Origin: Anaerolineae bacterium
Lineage (GTDB): Bacteria; Chloroflexota; Anaerolineae; DUEN01
Direction: 5' to 3'
Length of the DNA: 64,000 nt
Assembly (NCBI GenBank): GCA_025060615.1
Contig: JANXBS010000010.1
Coordinates: forward strand, 1-64,000
Of this stretch, positions 42,060-50,805 are shown piece after piece. Positions within the stretch are counted from its first letter, which is position 1. Each line of letters starts with the position of its first letter. The translations under genes and the position numbers were made by a program. The notes under the pieces are model-generated. The model saw nothing but the letters and a program-made list of their open reading frames with translations, was not told the DNA's origin and did not search any database.

Positions 42060-42509
42060 ATGTCACTGATAGACAGGCTGAATGAGGACCTGAAAGAAGC
42101 GATGCGGAAGGGTGATGAACGGCGCAAGCTGGCCATCCGCTCGGTGAAAACCGCCCTCCGCAACGCCGAGGTCGCCAAGATGGCCCCCCTTGATGAGGGT
42201 GAAATGCTTGCCGTGATCGCCAAAGAGGCGAAAATGCGGCGGGAAGCCATCGAAGAATTCAGACGCGGCGGACGGCTCGACCTCGTCGCCGAGGAGGAGG
42301 CAGAGCTGACTGTGCTGGAGTCCTACCTCCCCCGGCAACTAACTGAGACCGAGGTCGAGGCTCACGCTCGATCCGTCATCGAAGCGCTCAAGGCGACAGG
42401 TCAAGCGGATTTGGGCACGGTGATGCGCCGCTTGATGGCCGATCTCAAAGGGCGTGCGGACGGCCGTCTGGTCAATCAGGTCGTGCGCCGGTTGTTAGAG
42501 CTAAGTTAA
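42060..42509 (+). CDS. yqeY: GatB/YqeY domain protein
   Basis: A 149-residue YqeY protein: SLIDRLNEDLKEAMRKGDER, then LAIRSVKTALRNAEV, and the C-terminal ESYLPRQLTETEVEAHAR and DLGTVMRRLMADLKGRADG. YqeY resembles the tail domain of GatB, which contacts tRNA in the Glu/Asp-tRNA amidotransferase, and may have a tRNA-related role. GGGAAGGGC precedes the ATG. It is followed by ybeY after 50 bases. Confidence 0.92.
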   Translation: MSLIDRLNEDLKEAMRKGDERRKLAIRSVKTALRNAEVAKMAPLDEGEMLAVIAKEAKMRREAIEEFRRGGRLDLVAEEEAELTVLESYLPRQLTETEVEAHARSVIEALKATGQADLGTVMRRLMADLKGRADGRLVNQVVRRLLELS

Positions 42510-42559
42510 CGTTGCAGCGGCTTCGAAGATGTCGCCATTGCGTAGGGTAAGGAACGGCC

Positions 42560-43006
42560 ATGGCCGTTTATGTGCATGTTGAGTTGTCGGCCACGGTGGA
42601 TGAGGAGGACCTCATCCATGCCGTGCAGGCCGCGCTGGATGCCGAAGGCCGCTCGGATGGAGAGGTGACGGTAGTCCTCACGGATGACGCCCAAGTGCAA
42701 GAGCTAAACCGGCGGTACGCCGGCGTAAACGCGCCCACAGACGTGCTGGCATTTAGCGCACGGGAGGGTGCCCCCGGCTTTGTGATCCCGCCGGAGGCCG
42801 CCGGCTACTTAGGCGACATCATCATTTCCATACCCTATGCAGCTCGCCAGGCGGCTGAGCAAGGACACTCCCTGGCAGCGGAATTACGCATGCTGGCTGT
42901 TCACGGCGCGCTCCACCTGCTAGGGTACGATCACTCGACGGCAGAGGAGCAAGCCGAGATGTGGCGCCGGCAGGACTCGATCTTGCGAGCATTGCCCCCG
43001 CTGTGA
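42560..43006 (+). CDS. ybeY: endoribonuclease YbeY
   Basis: A 148-residue single-strand endoribonuclease of 16S rRNA 3'-end maturation and 70S quality control. The zinc motif HGALHLLGYDHST is intact, as is LTDDAQVQELNRRYAGV and PTDVLAFS. AAGGAACGG precedes the ATG. The stop codon shares a base with the next start. Confidence 0.95.
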   Translation: MAVYVHVELSATVDEEDLIHAVQAALDAEGRSDGEVTVVLTDDAQVQELNRRYAGVNAPTDVLAFSAREGAPGFVIPPEAAGYLGDIIISIPYAARQAAEQGHSLAAELRMLAVHGALHLLGYDHSTAEEQAEMWRRQDSILRALPPL

Positions 43007-43374
43007 TGAGTGGTATGACCCGTTGGGAAAGCTTCCGTTGCGCGTTGGCTGGCGTGGTTTATGTGCTGCGCACCCAGCGCAACGCCCATATTGAGCTGAT
43101 AGCTACAGCCGTGGTGATCGCAGTTGGGCTCTGGCTACAGGTGACTCGGCTCGAGTGGGTGCTGTTGGCGGCAATGATTGGCTTAGTCTTCACCGCCGAG
43201 ATGATCAACACCGCAGTCGAATGCGTCGTGGACCTAGTCACGCTGGAGCATCTCCCGCTGGCACGTATCGCCAAAGATGTGGCCGCTGGCGGGGTTTTGG
43301 TCACTATCCTTGCGTCCTGCATCGTGGGGCTGCTGATCTTCGGCCCACGCCTATGGGCTATGATAGGACAATAG
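43006..43374 (+). CDS. dgkA: diacylglycerol/undecaprenol kinase family protein
   Basis: A 122-residue protein with three membrane helices. The family signature is FTAEMINTAVECVVDLVTLE, and a lysine-alanine segment RIAKDVAAGGVL follows. It phosphorylates undecaprenol or diacylglycerol, recycling the lipid carrier of wall synthesis. The ATG at 43006 overlaps the ybeY stop as TGATG; ATG 43015 is possible. A ybeY-dgkA order is common. Confidence 0.92.
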   Translation: MSGMTRWESFRCALAGVVYVLRTQRNAHIELIATAVVIAVGLWLQVTRLEWVLLAAMIGLVFTAEMINTAVECVVDLVTLEHLPLARIAKDVAAGGVLVTILASCIVGLLIFGPRLWAMIGQ

Positions 43375-43425
43375 ACGTAAAGTTGGCACTCCGCCGTCTG
43401 TTATCCTTTGCCAAAGGGAGGCACG

Positions 43426-44349
43426 ATGCCAGTTCCCATCATCCTGGACACCGATATCGGATCTGATGTAGACGACGCGCTGGCACTGGCTTTGCTGCTG
43501 GCCAGCCCCGAGGTGGAGCTGATCGGCGTGACCACCGTCTATGGCGATGTGGCTTGCCGGGCGCGGATCGCGCAAAAGCTGCTGCGCCTAGCCCATCGCG
43601 AGGATGTTCCTGTTTTCCCTGGAGCCGGACAGCCGATCTCAAAGCGCCCGGTATGGTGGGGTGGACATGAGGGCGAGGGCCTATTGGAGGGGGAGGAGTG
43701 GCATGAGCCGGTGCGGCAGGACGATGCGATCGCTTGGCTGGTGGATGCCATCCTGGCCCGGCCGGGCGAGATCACGCTGGTTACCATCGGCCCGATGACC
43801 AACGCGGCCCTGGCACTGCGCCGTGAGCCACGTCTAGCCCAAGCGGCGAAGGCAGTAGTGAGCATGGGCGGCGTGGCGCGGGTGGCGGCCAACGCGCTCG
43901 ACCTGCCGCCAGTCGAGCATAACATCCGCTGTGACCCGCAAGCGGCGAAGGAGGTGTTCGAGGCCGGCTGGCCGCTCACCATGATCGGGCTGGATGTCAC
44001 TATGCGTGTGTGGATCACGCGCGATGATGCGAAGAGGCTGGCAGCGACCGGCACCCCCTTCCATCAAGCCCTGGAACGGCTGATCGAGCGATGGCTACGC
44101 TTCGTTGGCCATGATCGCGCGGTATTGCATGACCCGCTGGCCGCTGCCACTGCGATCGGATGTCAGTTCATCACCTGTCACGACTTGCGGGTAGATGTGG
44201 AAGTGGATGGGAGCCTCCTAAGCGGGGCTACAGTGGTGCAACGCCCCTCGGAAGCGAGGCCCGCCAACGCGCGCGTGGCCCTCGACGTGGATGCCGACGC
44301 TTTTGTCCGCTTTTACCTCGAGCGGGTCAGTAACTTTCATGCGACCTGA
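43426..44349 (+). CDS. nucleoside hydrolase (IU-nucleoside type)
   Basis: A 307-residue N-ribohydrolase. The calcium and ribose-binding motif ILDTDIGSDVDDALALAL opens the protein, and VTIGPMTNAALAL, SMGGVARVAANAL and EHNIRCDPQAAKEVFEAG follow. It cleaves the glycosidic bond of nucleosides for salvage. AAGGGAGG precedes the ATG at 43426. Its 3' end overlaps the convergent lgt-like gene by 13 bases. Confidence 0.92.
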   Translation: MPVPIILDTDIGSDVDDALALALLLASPEVELIGVTTVYGDVACRARIAQKLLRLAHREDVPVFPGAGQPISKRPVWWGGHEGEGLLEGEEWHEPVRQDDAIAWLVDAILARPGEITLVTIGPMTNAALALRREPRLAQAAKAVVSMGGVARVAANALDLPPVEHNIRCDPQAAKEVFEAGWPLTMIGLDVTMRVWITRDDAKRLAATGTPFHQALERLIERWLRFVGHDRAVLHDPLAAATAIGCQFITCHDLRVDVEVDGSLLSGATVVQRPSEARPANARVALDVDADAFVRFYLERVSNFHAT

Positions 44350-45092
44350 TCTTCAATGCGCAGATCGTTCGCTATCGTCCGAGAGGGCCGGGTGAGAGCC
44401 CAGATGGCGATAAGAGCTATCAGCAGCCCCAGCACTTGAGCGCCTCGGTAACCTCCAGGCCATAGCCAGGACTCGGCCCGAAACGGTTCAAAGAGGAGCC
44501 GAGCCACCCCGTAGCCTAGAGCCATCGTCCATGCGAGATGGCTTGGCCGCGCGATTCCCCGCCGTCGCCATAGGATCGCCAGCGTGATCAGCATGACCGA
44601 CATTTCGTACAGTTGAACGGGGTGCCGGCGCTCGCTCCACAGCGAAATGGCCCAGGGCATGCGGGTAGGGATGCCATAAGCATCTCCGCTTAGGAAATCG
44701 CCCAGGTGAATTAGGGCCAATGCTAGCGCCAACCCCGGCGCGACGGCATCCGCCATGTCTACCACAAGCAAGCGAGCGCGCGCCAGATAGATCAGCCCGG
44801 CGGCGATGCCGGCAGCGAACGACGCAATCGGGGCGATCGCGCCTGGCTCCAGCGAAAAGATGGCCCTCCAATCCCGCTGATATGCCTCCCAGTGCTGGAC
44901 TACATAGGCCAACCGCCCGCTTGCCAGCCCAATAGCCAACCCTAGAAAGCCGGCATTCCACACTAGATCGCCGCGAAGGCCACGGCGGGTGGCCTCCCGT
45001 TCGGCCAGCCATAGCCCGGCGTAAAACGCCAGCAGCCATAGTAAGGGACGAGTCGGCAACGCCAGGCGGCCCAATTGAATCACCGGCACCAT
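44337..45092 (-). CDS. lgt: prolipoprotein diacylglyceryl transferase-like protein
   Basis: A 251-residue membrane protein with about seven helices. It has the Lgt motif ERRHPVQLYEM, a preceding GDFLSGDAYGIPTRMPWA, which stands for the GNF-NGE-G-T-LPW block, and an arginine in GLASGRLAYVV. It transfers diacylglycerol to the lipobox Cys of prolipoproteins; several lipoproteins are encoded in this window. Some blocks are more divergent than in standard Lgt, so a paralogue with altered function is possible. The tlpA-like gene lies upstream. Confidence 0.8.
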   Translation of the reverse strand: MVPVIQLGRLALPTRPLLWLLAFYAGLWLAEREATRRGLRGDLVWNAGFLGLAIGLASGRLAYVVQHWEAYQRDWRAIFSLEPGAIAPIASFAAGIAAGLIYLARARLLVVDMADAVAPGLALALALIHLGDFLSGDAYGIPTRMPWAISLWSERRHPVQLYEMSVMLITLAILWRRRGIARPSHLAWTMALGYGVARLLFEPFRAESWLWPGGYRGAQVLGLLIALIAIWALTRPSRTIANDLRIEDQVA

Positions 45093-45103
45093 GCTGCGCT
45101 TCT

Positions 45104-45649
45104 CTATTCGTCCAATAGCGCGGCGATCTTGCTTTGCAACGTCGCCTCGCTCATCGGTCCGCCGATCACCATGTCTCGGATGATGCCCTGTCGGTCCACG
45201 AAATACGTGGTCGGCAGCGCATGCACTCGGTAGATTCGCCCCACCTTTCCCCGCTCATCGAGGGCAATTGGGAAGGAAAGACTGAGCTGACCTAAGTAGC
45301 GCTGCACTTGGATAGCAGCCTCTAACTGGTTCACACCCACAACCGCAACGCCATCCTTGTGCCGATCTCGATACACCCGATCCAAGGCAGGCATCTCGGC
45401 CCGACAGGGCGCGCACCAGGTCGCCCAAAAGTTGAGAATCACCACCTGCCCCCGGAGCTCACGAAGGGATAACATCTGTCCATCCACTTGAGGCAGGGTG
45501 AAATCGGGCGCGGTGAACCCCACGCGCGCTTCTGTCGGCGGCGCGCTCGCCGGCCCACTAGATGGGACGCGGCTCATCTGAATCCAGGCCAGGCCCAGTG
45601 CCGCAACCGCAGCGAGCAAAGTCGGTCGAAGCCAGCGAGATCTCCGCAT
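45104..45649 (-). CDS. TlpA/ResA-like membrane-anchored thioredoxin
   Basis: A 181-residue protein with one N-terminal membrane segment (LLAAVAALGLAWIQM) and an extracytoplasmic thioredoxin domain of the AhpC-TSA/Redoxin type. The redox motif is FWATWCAPC (Cys79, Cys82) and the cis-Pro loop is ALPTTYFVD. Such proteins reduce cytochrome c apoproteins or other extracytoplasmic disulfides. GGGAGC precedes the ATG at 45649; a longer frame starts at 45706. It lies 11 bases before the lgt-like gene. Confidence 0.9.
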   Translation of the reverse strand: MRRSRWLRPTLLAAVAALGLAWIQMSRVPSSGPASAPPTEARVGFTAPDFTLPQVDGQMLSLRELRGQVVILNFWATWCAPCRAEMPALDRVYRDRHKDGVAVVGVNQLEAAIQVQRYLGQLSLSFPIALDERGKVGRIYRVHALPTTYFVDRQGIIRDMVIGGPMSEATLQSKIAALLDE

Positions 45650-45756
45650 TTGGCGCTCCCGCTCAAGCGGTTGAAACCTAAGGTAAGTGAACGGACGTGG
45701 CAGCATTATACCTCAGACTGGCGGGATCTTAAAGAGCGAAGGCCCTAGGCGACGCT

Positions 45757-45785
45757 TTGACCTGCCTAGGTGAATATGGTATGAT
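45757..45785 (+). promoter_or_regulatory. promoter of the LysM lipoprotein gene
   Basis: TTGACC (45757-45762) and TATGAT (45780-45785) are separated by 17 bases, with TGG just before the -10 box. Confidence 0.75.
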
Positions 45786-45842
45786 CATTTGTGGTTGCCA
45801 CTTACATGGCTAGCGGCCGTTTGACATTCATAAGGAGGATCC

Positions 45843-46643
45843 ATGCGCCGCGCGAGACTTCTGTTGTCGGTTTCCCTCATCCTGATCCTCGTCGTGGCGA
45901 TGACCGTAGGATGCACACGCCATCGCCCCAGGCCCACGCCGACCCCAGTCGGAGAGCTGTCTACCGAGTTGACGCCAACCCCAGCGCCTACCCTCAGCCG
46001 GCCCGAGCCGACCTTCACTCCCACCATGGCAGCCGAGGAAATCGCTTCGCCAGCTGGGGAAGCTCCCACCCCTGTACCCACCCCTACGTCCGCCGTACCG
46101 CCTATCGAGAAGACAGCAGAGTACACAGTCCAGCCAGGGGATACCCTCTTCTCGATCGCCCAGCGTCTGAGGACGGATGTAGACACGTTAAGGCGGTTGA
46201 ATCGCCTGAGTGAGGATACGATCTCAGCAGGCCAGGTGTTGCAAGTGCCAGCGGGCGCGTTGACGGCCGCTTCGACGGCCACGCCTGTCCCCGGACAGGT
46301 TATCGAACATGTCGTTCAGCGGGGGGAATACTTGGCGATCATCGCCAACAAATACGGCGTGTCGGTGAGCTCGATCGTAAGGGCTAACAATCTGCGCAAC
46401 GCCAACTTTGTCTATCCAGGTCAGAAGCTGATCATCCCTGCGCCGGGCACAACGATGACAGCACCTACGCCAACCCGCACGGCTGGTTCTGCTGCCTCCG
46501 GCAAGATTCACGTCGTCCGGCGCGGCGAGACGCTCCAAAGCATCGCGCTAAAGTACGGCGTCACAGTGCGTGAGCTTTCTGCGGCGAATCGCATCCGCAA
46601 TCCCAACTTGATCTACGTGGGTCAACGGCTAGTCATCCCGTGA
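45843..46643 (+). CDS. lipoprotein with three LysM domains
   Basis: A 266-residue exported protein. The signal peptide ends in lipobox MTVGC (Cys24). A Pro/Thr linker (about 28-90) leads to three LysM repeats beginning EYTVQPGDTLFSIAQRL (about 93), EHVVQRGEYLAIIANKY (about 156) and IHVVRRGETLQSIALKY (about 219). LysM domains bind GlcNAc-containing glycans such as peptidoglycan. No enzymatic domain is attached, so it may tether or organise the cell surface. AAGGAGGATCC precedes the ATG. Confidence 0.92.
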   Translation: MRRARLLLSVSLILILVVAMTVGCTRHRPRPTPTPVGELSTELTPTPAPTLSRPEPTFTPTMAAEEIASPAGEAPTPVPTPTSAVPPIEKTAEYTVQPGDTLFSIAQRLRTDVDTLRRLNRLSEDTISAGQVLQVPAGALTAASTATPVPGQVIEHVVQRGEYLAIIANKYGVSVSSIVRANNLRNANFVYPGQKLIIPAPGTTMTAPTPTRTAGSAASGKIHVVRRGETLQSIALKYGVTVRELSAANRIRNPNLIYVGQRLVIP

Positions 46644-46694
46644 GGGGCCTGTTTGCGCTCCAGATAAGGGTGGCATAAGTGCCGGCCGTATCAA

Positions 46695-46726
46695 CAGGCG
46701 CTGCTTGAGGCAGCGCCTGATTGTTT
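46695..46726 (+). terminator. intrinsic terminator after the LysM gene
   Basis: CAGGCGCTGC (46695-46704) pairs perfectly with GCAGCGCCTG (46710-46719) and is followed by ATTGTTT. Confidence 0.8.
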
Positions 46727-46879
46727 AGAAGGCGGCCCACTGTCAGCGGGCTGGCGGGCATCTGTCAAGCGATCGGCTTCAGCCGTGCGCGATCTTGAGA
46801 ATGCCATGCCTGAACTCTCATCTTGAGAATAACCTGGTTAGGGCATCCACATATTCCACATACAAGGAGGGGATTGAAC

Positions 46880-47950
46880 ATGGGGAAGCTAATCAGCGCG
46901 CTCTTGTTCTCACTGGTGGTTGGCGGAGGGGTGACAGCGTTGATTGCTGGGGCAACGGGACGTCGCAGCGTGCGCGGGCCGGCCTGGCGCAACGCATTCC
47001 TGGCCGGTCTTGCTGCGTTTCTGGCGGCCTTCGGGACGCTGGCTGTGTTGGACTCCTTCACCCAGGTGCAATACGGCACTGTCGCCGTGGTCACGCAGTT
47101 CGGCGCAGTGAAGGGAGTGTTTAAGCCGGGCTTGAACTGGAAAGTTCCTTTCATCCAAAGCACCATCGTTTACCGCACCCAGGAGATCGTTTACGAGACC
47201 GTGGATCCGATGGAAATAGAGCTGTCGCAGGCAGATTACCGGGATAGCGAGGTGGACACAGCCACGTCTGACGGGCAACAGATCCGAGCGCGCTACACGG
47301 TGCGCTTCTTCATCGAGCCAGACCGGGCGACGGACATCGCGCAGCGGTTGGGGCCAGAGGATCGTGTGGTGGAGAAGGTGGTAAAGGCGACCAGCCGCGT
47401 CCACGTGCGCAACATCCTCAAGCGATACGCGGCCAGTCAGCTCTATTCAGGTAATGTAGAAGCGGCCCAATCAGAGATCGAGGAGCGGTTGCGCAGCGAG
47501 TTCAGCAAGGCCGGCCTGGAGCTCACCTTCTTCGGCCTGCGCTCTATCGTCTTCACCGACGCTTACAAAGAGGCCGTGGAGAAGAAACAAATCGAGGCGG
47601 AGAACATTAAGACCAAGGAGAACTTGGCCAAACAGGCCGAGTTTGAGAAGCAGCGCATCATCACCGAGGCACAGGCCGAAGCCGAGCGACAACGGCTGGA
47701 GCGCACTGGGATCGCTCAGGGCGAAGCGGAGGCAATCAGGCTCAAAGCGCAGGCTGAAGCGGACGCCATCCGGCTGAAGGCGGAAGCCCAAGCCGAGGCC
47801 AATCGGAAGATCGCTGCCAGCCTCACACCGGCGATGATCCAATGGCAGGCGGTGCAGTCCTGGAATGGCAACTACCCATTGGTGATGGGAACTGCCGGGC
47901 AATTTATCCTGCCAGGTGATTTATTCACTCCATCCTCTCGCTCGCCTTAA
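46880..47950 (+). CDS. SPFH/prohibitin-like membrane protein
   Basis: A 356-residue protein with two N-terminal hydrophobic segments (about 5-25 and 37-57) and an SPFH/Band 7 domain starting VQYGTVAVVTQFGAVKGVFK. A long charged helix follows (about 240-320) with Ala/Glu-rich repeats such as AEAIRLKAQAEADAIRLKAE. Such proteins form ring-shaped scaffolds that mark membrane domains and guard proteases. AAGGAGGGG precedes the ATG at 46880. A second SPFH protein in this window (54674) has a different build. Confidence 0.9.
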   Translation: MGKLISALLFSLVVGGGVTALIAGATGRRSVRGPAWRNAFLAGLAAFLAAFGTLAVLDSFTQVQYGTVAVVTQFGAVKGVFKPGLNWKVPFIQSTIVYRTQEIVYETVDPMEIELSQADYRDSEVDTATSDGQQIRARYTVRFFIEPDRATDIAQRLGPEDRVVEKVVKATSRVHVRNILKRYAASQLYSGNVEAAQSEIEERLRSEFSKAGLELTFFGLRSIVFTDAYKEAVEKKQIEAENIKTKENLAKQAEFEKQRIITEAQAEAERQRLERTGIAQGEAEAIRLKAQAEADAIRLKAEAQAEANRKIAASLTPAMIQWQAVQSWNGNYPLVMGTAGQFILPGDLFTPSSRSP

Positions 47951-47957
47951 GGGTTCA

Positions 47958-47986
47958 TTGACGGACTTGGGTGAGGATGCTAAAAT
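47958..47986 (+). promoter_or_regulatory. promoter of the eRF1-like gene
   Basis: TTGACG (47958-47963) and TAAAAT (47981-47986) are separated by exactly 17 bases, directly after the SPFH stop codon. Confidence 0.8.
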
Positions 47987-47996
47987 ACCTGTAGCG

Positions 47997-48031
47997 AGGG
48001 TTTTGCGACGGCTACGCCATCGCAAAACCCT
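47997..48031 (+). promoter_or_regulatory. 5' stem-loop at the transcript start of the eRF1-like gene
   Basis: AGGGTTTTGCGACGG (47997-48011) pairs with CCATCGCAAAACCCT (48017-48031) with one mismatch. It begins about where transcription from 47958-47986 should start, so it would cap the mRNA with a hairpin. The rest of the 150-base leader includes the degenerate palindromic element at about 48032-48070. Confidence 0.55.
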
Positions 48032-48151
48032 GAGGATATTCCTTTTCCCCAAGCCTAGGGAAGAGAGGCGAAGGGCAGATTAAAAATCGATCCCAGAATG
48101 TAACGCTCCCGCTAGGCAGGGGAAATGGGAATCTCGATGGGAGGGGGCGAC

Positions 48152-49231
48152 ATGATAGACGAACGGGCAATTCAAGAGCTGGTCAGCTTTCAAGTGAACG
48201 GGGCCTCCGTCTTAAGCCTCTATCTGAATGTAGACCCATACCGACGGACGCGTGAAAAGTACAAGCTGGCCTTACGACGACTGCTGGAAAGCGTGGCCCA
48301 TCAGGCAGACCCGCGAGATCTGACCCGGGTGGAGCGCTATGTTGACCTGGAATATAACTGGCAGGGAAAGGCTGTAGCCTGCTTTAGCTGTGAAGCTGCA
48401 GGCTTCTGGCGAGCGTTTCCGCTTCTGCTCCCTCGTGAAGACCTGGTCTTTGTAGGGGATCGACCCTACGTCAAACCGTTGACCGATATCATGGAACGGT
48501 ACGCGGTGGCGCTCGTCAACCGTGAGGGCGCCCGGCTTTTTGTCTTCTACATGGGGGCCCTGCAAGAGGCCACCGAGATGGCAGGTGAGGACGTGAAGCG
48601 TCATCGAGCTGGCGGTTGGGCAGCGCAGCGCTACCAGCGACATGAAGATGTGACAGCTCAACGTAACCTACGCGAGGCAGCCGAGCGGACGGAAGCCTTC
48701 TGCCGACAACACAAGTGCGATCGCCTAATTCTGGGCGGAACCGAGACCAATGTGGCCCTGTTTGAAGAGCTGCTCCCCTCAACCCTGCGTGAGCGAGTGA
48801 TCGGCCGCATCAGTGTGGATAAAGACGCCTCGCCAGCCGAGGTCAACGAGCGTGCTCTAGATGTGGTACAGGCCTACCTGGCCCAGAGCGAGTCCGCGCT
48901 GGTGGATCAGGTGATCACCGCCGCGGCCAAGGGGGGGGCTGCGGTGATCGGGCTGGCGGATACGCTTGGAATGTTACACGAAGGCCGATTGCGCCACCTC
49001 GTCGTCGAGCAGGGATATCGTGCCCCGGCTTACCTGTGCCAGGGATGCCGTTATATGACCGTGGAGCCCATCGGGCGGTGTCCTTTCTGTGGCAGCGAGA
49101 TGGCTTTCTTGCCCGATGCCGTAGATCATCTGATCCATCACGCGATCAGGCAAGGGCTGGACGTTACCATCGTAGGAGGAAACGAGGCCTTGCAGCGAGC
49201 AGGGCACATCGGAGCCCTCCTCCGCTATTGA
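48152..49231 (+). CDS. eRF1-like (baeRF) family protein with zinc ribbon
   Basis: A 359-residue soluble protein. The N-terminal part (SVLSLYLNVDPYRRTREKYK) and the central YAVALVNREGARLFVFYMGA strand, with the later DRLILGGTETNVALFEELLP, match the bacterial relatives of archaeal and eukaryotic release factor eRF1 and Vms1-like peptidyl-tRNA hydrolases. A C-terminal zinc ribbon (CQGCRYM and GRCPFCGSEM) is present. The GGQ-type catalytic loop is replaced by a segment around RHRAGGWAAQRYQRHED (two Gly and a Gln are present but rearranged). A role in ribosome rescue is plausible. GGAGGGGGC precedes the ATG at 48152. Confidence 0.8.
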   Translation: MIDERAIQELVSFQVNGASVLSLYLNVDPYRRTREKYKLALRRLLESVAHQADPRDLTRVERYVDLEYNWQGKAVACFSCEAAGFWRAFPLLLPREDLVFVGDRPYVKPLTDIMERYAVALVNREGARLFVFYMGALQEATEMAGEDVKRHRAGGWAAQRYQRHEDVTAQRNLREAAERTEAFCRQHKCDRLILGGTETNVALFEELLPSTLRERVIGRISVDKDASPAEVNERALDVVQAYLAQSESALVDQVITAAAKGGAAVIGLADTLGMLHEGRLRHLVVEQGYRAPAYLCQGCRYMTVEPIGRCPFCGSEMAFLPDAVDHLIHHAIRQGLDVTIVGGNEALQRAGHIGALLRY

Positions 49232-49257
49232 GAGGGGCTCAAGGAGATGACCAGCGG

Positions 49258-50343
49258 ATGGGTGGTGATGGTAGCCGGATCTCTTTGCTGTTCGGCTTCA
49301 TGCTAGCGCTGACGTTATGCGTCGTCGCCGGTGTAATCGCGAGCTCGGCGCTGGGCATCCTACAGCGGAGCATTCCCTCTGTGCCGGCCCCCTCCAAAAA
49401 TGTAATGCGGCAGAGCGGACTTTCCTCTACGCAACCTTTCACCCGGCTTACCCCTACCCTATCTATCCAACAGCCATCGCCCACGCCGGCGAGCTCGCCG
49501 ACTGCGACTCCGATCCTGGTCGTTATACCGCCCACGCCGACGCCGGAAAACTCTACGGCAACGCCCACCGATACTGCTGTGCCAACTAGCACTCCGACAG
49601 ATACACCTACACCTATCATCGCCATGACGCCCAGCCCCACCTTGACGCCTACCGATACGGCGACGCCCGTGCCTACGCCTTACGCCGGCCCCTACCGCGA
49701 AGGTAACGGGGTCGATTTACACGCGCGTCGCCTGTCGGCGCCGTTGCGCCTCGACGGCGAGCTGAGCGAGTGGGATGGCTCGGCCGGACAGGATCTAAGC
49801 TATATTTTGAGCGGTGTACAGGCTTACAAGGGAATGGCCGACATCGCTGGTACCGTGTTTACCCAATGGGACGAGCGATATCTCTACCTGGCGGCGCGGG
49901 TTCTAGACGATGTTCATGTCCAGACGCAACGGGGCGAACGTATAGACTGGGGGGATTGTCTGATCATCTGGCTGGACGCCGCCCTAGCCGAGGATTTCGA
50001 CTCAACAGTAGCTGATGGGGATGACTACCAAATCGGCCTTTCCCCTGGCGACTTCGCCATGCTGCCGCCAGAGGCGGTGGTATGGCGGCCTCAGCGGCGC
50101 GCGGATTGGGATCAGGCCATCATCGTCGCCGCGCGCCCACGCGGCGATGGGTACTCGCTGGAGGCGGCGATCCCGTGGGCCATGTTTAACCGCCAGCCTG
50201 CGACCGGAAGCGCCTTTGGATTTTCTGTCCAGCTGCTGGATAACGATCAGCCAGGGGCCGCCGTACAGGACACCATGCTGACCGGGTCTCCCAACTTTCG
50301 CCCCGGAGTGCCAACGACCTTTGGAAATCTCATTTTGGACTGA
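49258..50343 (+). CDS. membrane-anchored CBM9-like protein
   Basis: A 361-residue protein with an N-terminal membrane helix (LLFGFMLALTLCVVAGVIAS), a Pro/Thr linker to about residue 145 and a C-terminal domain (about 155-361) of the carbohydrate-binding family 9 type found in xylanases and in cell-surface proteins: LRLDGELSEWDGSAG, YLYLAARVLDDVHVQ, WGDCLIIWLDA and YSLEAAIPWAMF. It probably displays a sugar-binding module at the surface. The ATG at 49258 lies 11 bases after AGGAG, an unusually long spacing. It follows the eRF1-like gene by 26 bases. Confidence 0.8.
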   Translation: MGGDGSRISLLFGFMLALTLCVVAGVIASSALGILQRSIPSVPAPSKNVMRQSGLSSTQPFTRLTPTLSIQQPSPTPASSPTATPILVVIPPTPTPENSTATPTDTAVPTSTPTDTPTPIIAMTPSPTLTPTDTATPVPTPYAGPYREGNGVDLHARRLSAPLRLDGELSEWDGSAGQDLSYILSGVQAYKGMADIAGTVFTQWDERYLYLAARVLDDVHVQTQRGERIDWGDCLIIWLDAALAEDFDSTVADGDDYQIGLSPGDFAMLPPEAVVWRPQRRADWDQAIIVAARPRGDGYSLEAAIPWAMFNRQPATGSAFGFSVQLLDNDQPGAAVQDTMLTGSPNFRPGVPTTFGNLILD

Positions 50344-50403
50344 ATTGTAGGTGTACTCACGAGGCCAAGACGGCTTTTGTGCTAATTCTAACAAAGAGAA
50401 GGA

Positions 50404-50799
50404 ATGAATCAAAGCAAAACGCAGCCGACGGAGCGTGTCAACCGCCGGCTGCAAGAGGCAGAGATCATCTGGGTTGCTAGCGTGCGGCCTAACGGGGCAC
50501 CGCATCTGTCGCCGGTGTGGTTTGTGTGGGATGCGGGCTGCTTCTTCATCTGCATTAGCCCTGTCAGCCGCAAGGCACGCAACTTGGCGCAGAACCCTCA
50601 AGTGGCCGTGTCCCTGGAGGATGGCCGCAATGTGGTGATCGCTGAAGGTGTTGCCAGCCCAGCTACGGAGAGTGAGCGGGAGCAAGTGGCCGCTCTCTTT
50701 CTCCACAAGTACGATTGGGACATCCGAATGGATTCGACGTACACGTTGCTGCTGAAGATCACACCTAGAAAGTTTCTGACATGGGGCGATGAAGCTTAA
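50404..50799 (+). CDS. PPOX-class (pyridoxamine 5'-phosphate oxidase-like) flavin protein
   Basis: A 131-residue split-barrel protein: AEIIWVASVRPNGAPHLSPV, then FVWDAGCFFICISPVSRKAR and NPQVAVSLEDGRNVVIAEG. Such small proteins bind FMN or F420 and act as oxidoreductases on various substrates. Members with this motif order are often annotated F420-dependent, but the cofactor is not resolved by sequence. GAGAAGGA precedes the ATG. Confidence 0.85.
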   Translation: MNQSKTQPTERVNRRLQEAEIIWVASVRPNGAPHLSPVWFVWDAGCFFICISPVSRKARNLAQNPQVAVSLEDGRNVVIAEGVASPATESEREQVAALFLHKYDWDIRMDSTYTLLLKITPRKFLTWGDEA

Positions 50800-50805
50800 A
50801 TGTTT

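Noticed and set aside
41975-42085. 36-residue frame before yqeY
   Set aside because: No ribosome binding site, no recognisable motif, and it overlaps the well-supported yqeY start.
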